DNA of 64,000 nucleotides from Nitrospirae bacterium YQR-1 (GTDB taxonomy: Bacteria; Nitrospirota; Thermodesulfovibrionia; Thermodesulfovibrionales; Magnetobacteriaceae), in the NCBI GenBank assembly GCA_039908095.1, contig JAMOBJ010000019.1:1-64000 (forward strand), written 5' to 3'. Position numbers and translations under genes: made by a program. The notes under the pieces are model-generated. The model ran no database searches, was not told where the DNA came from, and was given only the letters and a program-made list of their open reading frames with translations. Below are positions 46,068 to 54,522 of this stretch, piece after piece (within the stretch, counting starts at the first letter, position 1; every line of letters begins with the position of its first letter).

Positions 46068-48854
46068 ATGTTATCTGTTGACGAATTATCATCAAATACG
46101 CCGGATGCGGGGCGGGCGCTTGGTAATTTAAGGGCTTTTTTTAAGGAGCATCCCAGCGTTGTAGAGTCACTTTCCGATGGCGAGTTACACTCTATAGCAG
46201 TGCTTTTTGGTTACAGCCAGTTTCTTGCTGCTTATGTGTTAAATGAACCGGAGCCGCTTGTCTTTGCTCTAAGGAGTATGGCAGTGGATGTAACTGCGGA
46301 GTATCTGCGTTCAGAGATGATTTCTTTTTCTCCTGAGACGGAGATAAACTCAAGACTCAGAAAATTCAAAAAGAAGTATCTCCTTTTAATAACCCTCCGG
46401 AACGTTACTAACAGAACCGACACAATAGCTTCCATGAAAGAGCTAAGCGCTCTTGCCGATGTGCTTACGGAGACTGCCCTGGCGGTTGTAAGAAAAACAC
46501 TGGCTGAGCAGCACGGAGAGCCGCAGGATGACGCATTTTCTGTGCTGGCACTTGGTAAGCTTGGGGCAAACGAGCTAAACTACAGCTCCGATGTGGATTT
46601 TATATGCCTCTACGGTACGGCTTCAGGGCAAACCGGTGGAATTTTAAACCTAAGCGGTGTCAGGACAAACCGGATTAGCAATCATGAGTTTTACTGTAAA
46701 GTTACCGAGGGACTCAGCAAGGTACTCAATCAGAACACGGCGGATGGGTTTGTCTATCGGGTGGACTTAAGGTTGCGCCCGCAGGGCAGCAGAGGGCCGC
46801 TTGCAATGTCTTTGAATGCCTATGAGCAGTACTACGAATCATGGGGCAGGGAGTGGGAGCGGCTTGCACTCATCAGAGCACGACATATAGCAGGGGATGC
46901 CGCCCTGAGTGCAGAATTTTTTAAAATGACACTACCTTTTGTCTATAGAAAATACATTGATATGCGCTCTATTGATGAGATTAAAAAGCTCAAAAAAAAG
47001 ATAGATTCCACATTTGATGAAAAAGACATAAAGAAAGGTTACGGAGGTATCCGCGAGATAGAGTTTTTTACTCAGGCTCTGCAGCTGGTCTATGGTGGAC
47101 AATCTCCAATTTTAAGAGAAAGAGGACTGCTTATCGCCCTGCATAAGTTAACCCAGAAAAAGCTGATTGGATATGACGATTATTCAATTCTATGCAACCA
47201 CTACCTGTATTTAAGAAAACTTGAGCACTGTATTCAGATGCTAAATGACATTCAAACCCACTCACTGCCAACCGATGTACAACAACTGGAGGCACTGGCA
47301 AGAAAGATGGGGAATAATACCACAGAAGAGTTCATGTCGTTGCTGCAAAATAAGAGACGGCAGGTGAGGCAAATTTATGATTCCCTCTTTGGAGCAAGCG
47401 CCTCAAGCACACCGGATGAGCAACAAAGCGTAGAAACCGTATTTGATAAACACAAGTCCGGCAAACTCATGGAGCTTCTCACGGAAAGGCAAATCCGAAA
47501 CCCTGAGAGGGTAAACTACAGTGCCGGTAAGATAGCCGATACGATGAGTATCTTTCAAACGCTGCAAAGCAGAAAACTTCAGGATGCGATAATGCCTATA
47601 TTTGCCGCTGCATCACTGGACTCAGTTAACCCTGAAATGGCTTTTAGTAATTTGCAGAGATTTTCTGAAATCCTTGTAACAACACCGCCGTACCTGGAGC
47701 TTTTTAACTCAAACCGGTGGCTTATTCATACGTTGGTTGAGATTTTTGCAGTGAGCCCGTATCTGACCTCTGTTGTAACCGGAGACAAAAAGTATCTGGA
47801 TATGCTCTCCGGCGGCACTCAGGTTACAAAACCCCTGTCCGTTATGGTTCTCGAGCTTCAGGATATGCTTAAGTCCACTGGTTCTCTGTCAGAGGCGGTG
47901 TCGGCATTTAAGAAAATGGAGGAGCTCAGAATAGGAATTGCCTATATGAGGGGAACAAAATCACTTAGAGATACGCTTAAGGGGCTTAGCCGTATAGCGG
48001 ATGCAATAATAAGGTGCATTGTACATTCCATATCCTCAGAGCTGAATTTAAATGTGGCTGGTTTTGGCAAGTTTGGCGGCAGGGAGCTGACTTTCGGCTC
48101 AGACTTAGACGTGGTGTTTATAGCTGATAATGCCCAGGATGAGAGCATAAATGCAGCATCTGAGAGAATATTGAGAACGTTGACAGCCTATACACGGGAA
48201 GGTTATACATATAAGGTTGATACAAGACTGCGTGCTGAGGGTTCAAAGGGACAGCTTGTAAATACTCTAAACGGCCTGTATGACTATTACATGAACAAAG
48301 CAAGGGTTTGGGAGATTCAGGCTCTTATCAAGGCACGCCCGATAACCGGCAGCCGGTGGTTTAAAAAGGAGTTTATAAGTCTTAAACAAGCGGTCATACC
48401 GGTTCGGGGAGCTGATGTTACAGCCCTTGAGATAAAAGCGATGCGGGGTAAAATCAAACGTGAACTTCTAAAACCCGGGGAAGGGCTAAACGTAAAACTT
48501 CAAAGCGGCGGCATTGAGGACATAGAGTTTCTAAGCCAGTACTTAGTGCTTAAGCACTCTGGTGAAAGGCCGTCAATTATAGTTCCGGGGACGGTTACCG
48601 CCCTGACCAGATTAGCCCGCTACGGTTTTTTACCTGATAAGGAAAAAACAACACTGATTAGAAATTATCTCTTATTCCGAAACCTTGAAACTGCATTACG
48701 CTTACGCGGCGAAAAAACACTTAAAGAAGACAGGGCAACACTGCAGGGAATAGTATCAGTGCCTGGATTTTCAGGGATTTCTGATTTTAAAGAAACAATT
48801 CATGCAGCTCTGTCTGAAACATCCGGCATCTGCGGCAAGTATGAAGTAATATAA
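46068..48854 (+). CDS. glnE: Glutamine synthetase adenylyltransferase/deadenylyltransferase
   Basis: 928 residues from ATG 46068; a TTG at 46026 in the same frame is less likely because a hairpin (46030-46046) lies just after it. Neither start has a strong ribosome site. Two nucleotidyltransferase domains in tandem, as in GlnE: the first has GKLGANELNYSSDVDFICLY, the second GKFGGRELTFGSDLDVVFIA. Both are followed by helical GlnD-domain-like regions with VDLRLRPQGSRGP and VDTRLRAEGSKGQL. It adenylylates and deadenylylates glutamine synthetase under control of PII. Length matches the family. Preceded by hairpins, so probably separately transcribed. Confidence 0.95.
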   Translation: MLSVDELSSNTPDAGRALGNLRAFFKEHPSVVESLSDGELHSIAVLFGYSQFLAAYVLNEPEPLVFALRSMAVDVTAEYLRSEMISFSPETEINSRLRKFKKKYLLLITLRNVTNRTDTIASMKELSALADVLTETALAVVRKTLAEQHGEPQDDAFSVLALGKLGANELNYSSDVDFICLYGTASGQTGGILNLSGVRTNRISNHEFYCKVTEGLSKVLNQNTADGFVYRVDLRLRPQGSRGPLAMSLNAYEQYYESWGREWERLALIRARHIAGDAALSAEFFKMTLPFVYRKYIDMRSIDEIKKLKKKIDSTFDEKDIKKGYGGIREIEFFTQALQLVYGGQSPILRERGLLIALHKLTQKKLIGYDDYSILCNHYLYLRKLEHCIQMLNDIQTHSLPTDVQQLEALARKMGNNTTEEFMSLLQNKRRQVRQIYDSLFGASASSTPDEQQSVETVFDKHKSGKLMELLTERQIRNPERVNYSAGKIADTMSIFQTLQSRKLQDAIMPIFAAASLDSVNPEMAFSNLQRFSEILVTTPPYLELFNSNRWLIHTLVEIFAVSPYLTSVVTGDKKYLDMLSGGTQVTKPLSVMVLELQDMLKSTGSLSEAVSAFKKMEELRIGIAYMRGTKSLRDTLKGLSRIADAIIRCIVHSISSELNLNVAGFGKFGGRELTFGSDLDVVFIADNAQDESINAASERILRTLTAYTREGYTYKVDTRLRAEGSKGQLVNTLNGLYDYYMNKARVWEIQALIKARPITGSRWFKKEFISLKQAVIPVRGADVTALEIKAMRGKIKRELLKPGEGLNVKLQSGGIEDIEFLSQYLVLKHSGERPSIIVPGTVTALTRLARYGFLPDKEKTTLIRNYLLFRNLETALRLRGEKTLKEDRATLQGIVSVPGFSGISDFKETIHAALSETSGICGKYEVI

Positions 48855-48890
48855 GGGAAAGTAAGAAAGATAAGAGAAGAAATGTTAGTA

Positions 48891-48947
48891 ATACCAAATG
48901 AACATACTTTTGAACATTATTGTAGATGATTGAATGCAGCTTGGTAT
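48891..48947. repeat. Dispersed repeat family 1, short copy F
   Basis: Starts ATACCAAATG and ends GATTGAATGCAGCTTGGTAT, with TA flanks forming TAATACC/GGTATTA. Interior mostly deleted. Between glnE and pseG. Confidence 0.65.
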
Positions 48948-48983
48948 TAGTGGTATATATTTTATTAACATGAAACTACCGGC

Positions 48984-50063
48984 ATGAATGAACCTACAAA
49001 ACCAAATACTATAGTGTTTCGTGCTGATTCATCCGATGAGTCCGGTACCGGCCATGTGATGAGGTGTTTTGCGCTTGCTCAGGCGTTTAAGGACAGAGGT
49101 GCTGAGGTGGTTTTCATAACGTATTGTCAATCAGATGATTTGACAGAGAGGCTGGAAGGTGAGGGATTTAAAGTTTACCGTCTTAAAAACTACTATCCGT
49201 ATGCAGACGGTATTGTTGAGTCTGTGGAGTATTTAGAGCATTATAAAGACTGTGCTATTGTGTGTGATGGAGTATTGTTTGATTTAAAATATTATGAAAG
49301 AATAAAGAGTTATGGCTATAAACTTATAGTAATAGATGATATGGCGGCTCAGCCTTTTTATAATGCCGATGTAGTGATAAACCAAAATCTTCACGGTTTG
49401 GATTTAAAATACAATTTTGGGCCAAATACAAGGCTTTTGCTGGGAAATAAATATGTAATATTAAGACGGGAGTTTTTGAAGTATATTGGAGTTAAAAAGC
49501 AATTTAATGAAGGCTTCACACGTGTGTTAATAACCTTTGGCGGCATGGATACCAATAACTACACAGAAAAGATATTGTTAATGATAAAGGACATGGTGGA
49601 CTCAGGCGCATTAAAAGAACCCCTTGAGTTGACAGTAATAACAGGTGCTGCCAATAAAAACGCAGAACGGATAAGAGCAATTGAGTTGCCGGTGCGGAGT
49701 GTTTTTTTGCATAATGCAGGCAACATGCCTGAGTTGATGTTAAACCATGACATAGCGATAACAAGTGGAGGTACTACGGTATGGGAATTAGCCTTTATGG
49801 GTGTACCCTCTATTGTCGGGCGTACTGCTCAAATTGAGGACTATCTTGTAAACGGACTACGCAAGTGTGGTCTTTTTGCAGATGCCGGGTGGTACGAAAC
49901 TTTAAAAAAAGAAGATTTTGCCGGCATTTTCCTGAAGTTAACAGATGATAAAGAATTACGTAAAGAGATGAGTGCAAAAGCTCAGGGATTTATTGACGGC
50001 AAGGGAGCACAGAGGGTAGGGGAAGCAGTGTTTGAAAACCATCAAACCAAACAGTTACTCTAA
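48984..50063 (+). CDS. pseG: UDP-2,4-diacetamido-2,4,6-trideoxy-beta-L-altropyranose hydrolase
   Basis: 359 residues. N-terminal motif FRADSSDESGTGHVMRC is diagnostic of PseG/SpsG. GT-B fold halves with the UDP-binding TFGGMDTNNYTEKIL and ITSGGTTVWELAFMGVPSI segments. PseG removes UDP in pseudaminic acid synthesis, a sugar that decorates flagellin or surface glycans. Other pse genes are absent from the window, so this one is either isolated or recruited; a related SpsG-type hydrolase is possible. The next genes encode surface glycosyltransferases, which fits. Confidence 0.85.
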   Translation: MNEPTKPNTIVFRADSSDESGTGHVMRCFALAQAFKDRGAEVVFITYCQSDDLTERLEGEGFKVYRLKNYYPYADGIVESVEYLEHYKDCAIVCDGVLFDLKYYERIKSYGYKLIVIDDMAAQPFYNADVVINQNLHGLDLKYNFGPNTRLLLGNKYVILRREFLKYIGVKKQFNEGFTRVLITFGGMDTNNYTEKILLMIKDMVDSGALKEPLELTVITGAANKNAERIRAIELPVRSVFLHNAGNMPELMLNHDIAITSGGTTVWELAFMGVPSIVGRTAQIEDYLVNGLRKCGLFADAGWYETLKKEDFAGIFLKLTDDKELRKEMSAKAQGFIDGKGAQRVGEAVFENHQTKQLL

Positions 50064-50093
50064 GCTCTCCGGTGGAATTGTTTTTATTTAAAA

Positions 50094-50900
50094 TTACCTC
50101 AGTAAAAACTTAACTCCCACCAGTGCTCTCAGAGCATACATGCCAATTGTGATAAAAGGGTTGGCAATCAGTTTTTTCCACTTTTGATTTTCTATAAAAA
50201 CGCCTAAAAATCTGTAATACATGCCGAATTGTTTTTTTAAGTCTGGGTCAGCGGCGCCCCATTTTTTCGTATATGCGTTGATTTTATCCGCATAATAGCT
50301 TTTTTTATTAATATACTGCTTTAAGTGTATTTCAGATTCATTATGATAAAGCGGGGAATTTATAATGGCGGTTTTTCCAAAATGCCTTATTCTTTTGTCA
50401 AAATCCCAGTCCTCACCGCTGATTAGAGTCTCATCAAAACCGCCTACACAACGAAAAGCTTCTTTTTTTATGAATCGCACGGCATCTATCACTGTGGCAT
50501 TATAAAAACTCCTTTCAAAGCGCCTGATTTTGCAAAAAAGCGAATCTCCCATTATAATTTCCGGTATGTAGAGTCCCGCCGTTTCAGGGTGTTCCACCAC
50601 TTTCTGAGCACACTCAGCAAGTACATTCTCAGAGAGTATCATATCGGCGTCAAGATAGAGAAAATAGTCCCCCCGTGACATGTTAATTCCAAAATTTCTT
50701 TGAGCACAACGTTCCGGCCCCTTGTTAAAGACATAAGCGGTGTATTTTCCGGCTATCTCCTGCGTCTTGTCTGTGGAGTTGTTGTCAACCACTATTATTT
50801 CAATGTTTTCCTTTAAATACTGTTGGTTCAAAACGGATTGTAAACACCGCTCTATATTGCGCTCCTCGTTTTTGGTTGTTATGATAACTGATACCAGCAT
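50094..50900 (-). CDS. Family 2 glycosyltransferase
   Basis: 268 residues. GT2 opening VSVIITTKNEERNIERCLQS, nucleotide-sugar binding VDNNSTDKT, DxD motif LYLDADMIL and GGFDETLISGEDWD acceptor region. Start overlaps the preceding radical SAM stop by one base (TAATG). Last gene of a three-gene glycan operon. Confidence 0.92.
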   Translation of the reverse strand: MLVSVIITTKNEERNIERCLQSVLNQQYLKENIEIIVVDNNSTDKTQEIAGKYTAYVFNKGPERCAQRNFGINMSRGDYFLYLDADMILSENVLAECAQKVVEHPETAGLYIPEIIMGDSLFCKIRRFERSFYNATVIDAVRFIKKEAFRCVGGFDETLISGEDWDFDKRIRHFGKTAIINSPLYHNESEIHLKQYINKKSYYADKINAYTKKWGAADPDLKKQFGMYYRFLGVFIENQKWKKLIANPFITIGMYALRALVGVKFLLR

Positions 50901-52393
50901 TACCGGTCAGTGTTTACGGTAGTTTTAAAGTCAGCTAAATGGCCGATTACTCTGACTGCCGCCATCCACATATAACGCAAATCATTTATTGAACGAATGG
51001 AGAATAGCTTTCTAAGTATAAATCCGGGAGTCATGAAACTCTTATAAATTGCACGGGTAAGCTCTGAAGATTGCTCTGAGGTGATGTCTGACTTTATGAC
51101 CAACTCCCGCATGTCGTAACGGTCCCAGTCCTCTGTAAGAAGCCAGCCGTTTTTCTTAACCTCGTTAAAAAAAGAAGTTCCAGGATACGGTGTTACAACA
51201 GTTGCCTGAAGTGAGTCAATCAGGCCGCAGTCGAAAAGTTCACGTGTGAAATCAATAGTGCTTTTAGCCTCTTTGTATGATTCCCACGGATAACCGATCA
51301 TAGTGGTAATGTGCGGTGATATCATGCCTTTATACTTTCTGTTTGCTTTTTTAGCCATTTCAAGTTCTTCCCTGACGGCTGCTATATCAATTTTCTTATT
51401 AAGCCTTTCGATAGTTTCCTGATTGGCGGATTCTATCCCATATAGTACAAATCTGAAATTTGCCTTTGCCATTGCATCGTAATGCTCCTGCTTTAAAACG
51501 CCGAATCTCATATTGCAGGAAAACGCAATTTTTTTATTAAGTCCTCTTTCAACTAATCCGTCACAGAACTTTAACAACCACTTGCCGGCAGGAAAACACC
51601 CTGTATCGTCAAAGACCTCTTTTATGCCAAGGGTTATGAGATTTAATTCGATATCATCAAGAAGCCTCTCAGGCTTTATGACTCTGAATTTTCCGCCCGG
51701 GAACAACGTAGTCCATGAGCAAAAGGTACACTTTCCCCACCAGCAATCCCGTCCGGCCATTGTGTAAGTGCCGGGGGTATATTTAAAATTGCCGTTTTCA
51801 AAGGCGTACAGTCTCCAGCCGGTAAGCTCTCTGTCTATATGCGGCAGGGAGTTTAAATCATTTTCCTGAAGATTTTGGGGGCCTGATGAGGCTATAAGGC
51901 TACCCGGGGCTCTGAAGTGCCACCCGCCGCATAATGCCGTGCCTTTAGATAAATGGTTTGCCAGTGAGAGCAGTGAGAAATCATAATCCCCGGACTTAAG
52001 ACAATAGTCGGCTCTGCTGTGTTGGAGTGATTCATCGGGAAGGGCCGTTATGTGGTCCCCCATAAGAGCAAAGATTGTACGAGGGAGAAACTCCTTTAGT
52101 TCATTGATGATACTCCAGTGGCGTTTCACCACAGGGGTTTTTGTTTCAATTGCTACAATGTCCGGTTTTTGTTCTATAAGGCGTATTTTCCAGTTTTCAT
52201 AAGCCATGCGGGATGCTATTGCGTCATCCCAAAACACATCATAGCCCTCTTGCTTTAAAAGTGTCGCCGCAAGGGCAGGAATAACCGGATAAATAAAGGT
52301 AGGTTTATTAAACCACTGGAATTGCCTGTTTTGGCTAAGCAACGGGATACCTTTGGGGGACTCAAGCGGAGGATAAGAAATGGCAATTTTCAT
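50900..52393 (-). CDS. B12-binding radical SAM protein of glycan operon
   Basis: 497 residues. B12-binding-like N-terminal part opening with AISYPPLESPKGIPLLS. Radical SAM Cys motif is CWWGKCTFC (Cys217, Cys222, Cys225), so four residues separate the first two Cys instead of three; this spacing is known in a branch of B12 radical SAM proteins. ESANQETIERLNKKI follows. Overlaps its upstream GT2 gene by four bases and the next by one. Perhaps a methyltransferase acting on a glycan or lipid precursor. Confidence 0.88.
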   Translation of the reverse strand: MKIAISYPPLESPKGIPLLSQNRQFQWFNKPTFIYPVIPALAATLLKQEGYDVFWDDAIASRMAYENWKIRLIEQKPDIVAIETKTPVVKRHWSIINELKEFLPRTIFALMGDHITALPDESLQHSRADYCLKSGDYDFSLLSLANHLSKGTALCGGWHFRAPGSLIASSGPQNLQENDLNSLPHIDRELTGWRLYAFENGNFKYTPGTYTMAGRDCWWGKCTFCSWTTLFPGGKFRVIKPERLLDDIELNLITLGIKEVFDDTGCFPAGKWLLKFCDGLVERGLNKKIAFSCNMRFGVLKQEHYDAMAKANFRFVLYGIESANQETIERLNKKIDIAAVREELEMAKKANRKYKGMISPHITTMIGYPWESYKEAKSTIDFTRELFDCGLIDSLQATVVTPYPGTSFFNEVKKNGWLLTEDWDRYDMRELVIKSDITSEQSSELTRAIYKSFMTPGFILRKLFSIRSINDLRYMWMAAVRVIGHLADFKTTVNTDR

Positions 52394-53370
52394 AATTTCC
52401 TCAACCGGCTGTTCAGCTCTTTAGTAAATAGAAATCCCTGCAAGAAACGAATGCCATACCACATATGAGTCAAAGCTATATAGGGCAGGCAGGCAAAGGA
52501 AACCAGAAGGTCTTCTCCCTTGTTCCATATCTGAAAGGTTGCAACCATGAGGGCGGCAATGTACGCAGCAAGTCCTGCCAAATAAACGGTAAGAATTGTT
52601 TTATTGGTTGTAAAGGGCAATAAAACACAGACAAGTAAAAAGATAACAAACACCGAGGGTATGAAGTATTTGAGTCGTCTGGATGTTTCGGGAAATTTTT
52701 TTGCAAAAAAACCTCTGTGCAGGCCGTATCTTCCGATTTGTTTCAGGTGTCGCACTAAGCCCTCGCGTCTGTGATGCCAAACGATTGCATCAGGGGCATA
52801 TATAATTTTTTTACCAAGTTTTATAATATCCAGACATAGTTTTGTATCCTCACCGGGCCAGTAATCGGAGTTAAAGCCGCCAACCTGAGCAAACACATCC
52901 CTACGCACTAAAAGATTGACAGATGGCCAGTCATCCACCATCCGCACATTTCCAACAGGCTGGTATCTCTCCGGAACACCACCGCCAAAGGGAGTCAGAA
53001 ACACTGCGCCTGAGACCTTTTGCCAAAATGTATCATGAGGGGGAGTGACGGCAGGGCCTCCAACGGCTGCAACATCGGGGGAGTTAAAATGCCGTATCGC
53101 ATTTTTTAGCCAGTCGGCTTTGGGGTAGGCATCGTCATCGAGAAATGCAAGCACATCGGCGGATGAGTGTTGTAACGCCATATCTCTTTTAATTGCCGGT
53201 CCCACGCCGCCTGTTGGGATAATCGTGGTTTTTGGAAAAGACTCCCCGTCAAAACTGTCAGGGAAAATTATTATTCCGTAGTCGTTGTAATCAAGCTTTA
53301 ATATCTCGGCAACAGATTCATAGATATAACTGCCTATTCGTTTAACCGGTATTATTATATCTACTCTCAT
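52390..53370 (-). CDS. Family 2 glycosyltransferase with C-terminal membrane segments
   Basis: 326 residues. GT2 fold: DIIIPVKRIGSYIYESVAEI, DxD motif AFLDDDAYPKADWL, GGFNSDYWPGEDTKL, and C-terminal transmembrane helices (about 235-290). First gene of the operon and likely membrane-bound. It could assemble an exopolysaccharide or glycolipid. Confidence 0.9.
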   Translation of the reverse strand: MRVDIIIPVKRIGSYIYESVAEILKLDYNDYGIIIFPDSFDGESFPKTTIIPTGGVGPAIKRDMALQHSSADVLAFLDDDAYPKADWLKNAIRHFNSPDVAAVGGPAVTPPHDTFWQKVSGAVFLTPFGGGVPERYQPVGNVRMVDDWPSVNLLVRRDVFAQVGGFNSDYWPGEDTKLCLDIIKLGKKIIYAPDAIVWHHRREGLVRHLKQIGRYGLHRGFFAKKFPETSRRLKYFIPSVFVIFLLVCVLLPFTTNKTILTVYLAGLAAYIAALMVATFQIWNKGEDLLVSFACLPYIALTHMWYGIRFLQGFLFTKELNSRLRKL

Positions 53371-53545
53371 ATGGTCACTTCCGGCTCTGTTACAAAATAG
53401 TTTATCATCAGGCTATGTTGGTGGGTTGCCGGGCGGATACCGCAATTAAACAGAGGCCGATACCGCTGTCATAAGATTTCTCCGGTGTTCATTTACACAC
53501 ATATCATAGCTTAACATAATTACCATAAAACTAAAAAGCAGGGTG

Positions 53546-53595
53546 TTTCACCCGAAATCCGATATAGAAAAACCGGTAGCCCGCTAAAAGTGGAG
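53546..53595 (-). repeat. Dispersed repeat family 2, reverse-oriented copy
   Basis: CACCCGAAATCCGATATAGA through AAAACCGGTAGCCCGCTAAAAG is the reverse complement of the core found at 16593 and 23485. Confidence 0.7.
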
Positions 53596-53620
53596 AGAGT
53601 TACTTAGCAGACGGAGAAGG

Positions 53621-54442
53621 CTATTTTCTTAAAGTCCAATCACTTGAGGCGTATTTCTCTTTTTCCAGCAATTCAGCGTATTTTTTTTCCTCGCTGCTAA
53701 GCGGCTCCTCTTTAAGGACAATGTTGAAGGTCTCCTCAAATGCTCTTATAACACCTGTGGTGAGTGAATCAATAGTGATATCGTCTTTGAAGGTGTTAAG
53801 GCCCGGTAACAGTCCGTCTGTCTCGGTAAACAGCTCCTGAAGCAGTGCCATATCCGTTAAAAGAGGAACTGAACCCTGTTCAAGGAACCCGCCGTCAAAA
53901 CGCTTTTGGGCCGCCCCCATCACCTTATAATAAGCCCCGCCGGATAATACGGTAAGTTCACTAAAGGAGGTTGATGTAAAACACAAGGGTTTACCATAAG
54001 ACGGAGATTTCCTGTGTAATCTTCTGTGGCTGATGTTAACGTCTATTCCAAGGTCTTGAACAGCCCGATGAAAGGTAGTGCTGATAAGTTTATAGTTATC
54101 AAGGAGATTATCGGTAAAGGGAATATTTGCCGGCAACCCGGCACAACCTCCGGCACTTTTTGAGGGTGATGCAAAACTATAGGTCAGTTCTTTTCCGTGC
54201 AGTATTGCACGGCCTCCGGTGGGTCTTCTCACAACGGGTATGTTTAGCTCATGACACCTGGGTAAGTTAATATCACTGATTTTTTGAAACGCCCCAATGG
54301 TTATCGAGGGTACGAGCCAGCCGTAAAATCTAAGCGTGGGGGGAGATTTTCCTGAAACAACATTTTCCGCTAACACTTCATCAAGCGCCATATTAAAGTA
54401 TGCTCCGTATTTACTATATTTTATTAATCTCCAGTAGTGCAA
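53621..54442 (-). CDS. Lipoate-protein ligase A/octanoyltransferase family protein
   Basis: 273 residues from TTG 54442 (weak ribosome site); the family opening WRLI...NMALDE fixes the start. It has the LplA-type RRPTGGRAILHGKELTYSF motif and KVMGAAQKRFDGGFLEQGS with the conserved Lys. It attaches lipoyl or octanoyl groups to E2 and GcvH proteins; LplA, LipL and LipM types cannot be separated by eye. Transcribed opposite to most neighbours, followed by the histidine kinase on the same strand upstream. Confidence 0.87.
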   Translation of the reverse strand: MHYWRLIKYSKYGAYFNMALDEVLAENVVSGKSPPTLRFYGWLVPSITIGAFQKISDINLPRCHELNIPVVRRPTGGRAILHGKELTYSFASPSKSAGGCAGLPANIPFTDNLLDNYKLISTTFHRAVQDLGIDVNISHRRLHRKSPSYGKPLCFTSTSFSELTVLSGGAYYKVMGAAQKRFDGGFLEQGSVPLLTDMALLQELFTETDGLLPGLNTFKDDITIDSLTTGVIRAFEETFNIVLKEEPLSSEEKKYAELLEKEKYASSDWTLRK

Positions 54443-54522
54443 CTTTTTATATCTTTATAAAAACGTCTGACAGTTTATATGCCATCATCTTTCTGTTTGA
54501 TTTATCGGTAAATTACCACCAA

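Noticed and set aside
46026..46070. TTG start for glnE
   Set aside because: Falls before a strong hairpin and lacks a ribosome site; ATG 46068 preferred though not proven.
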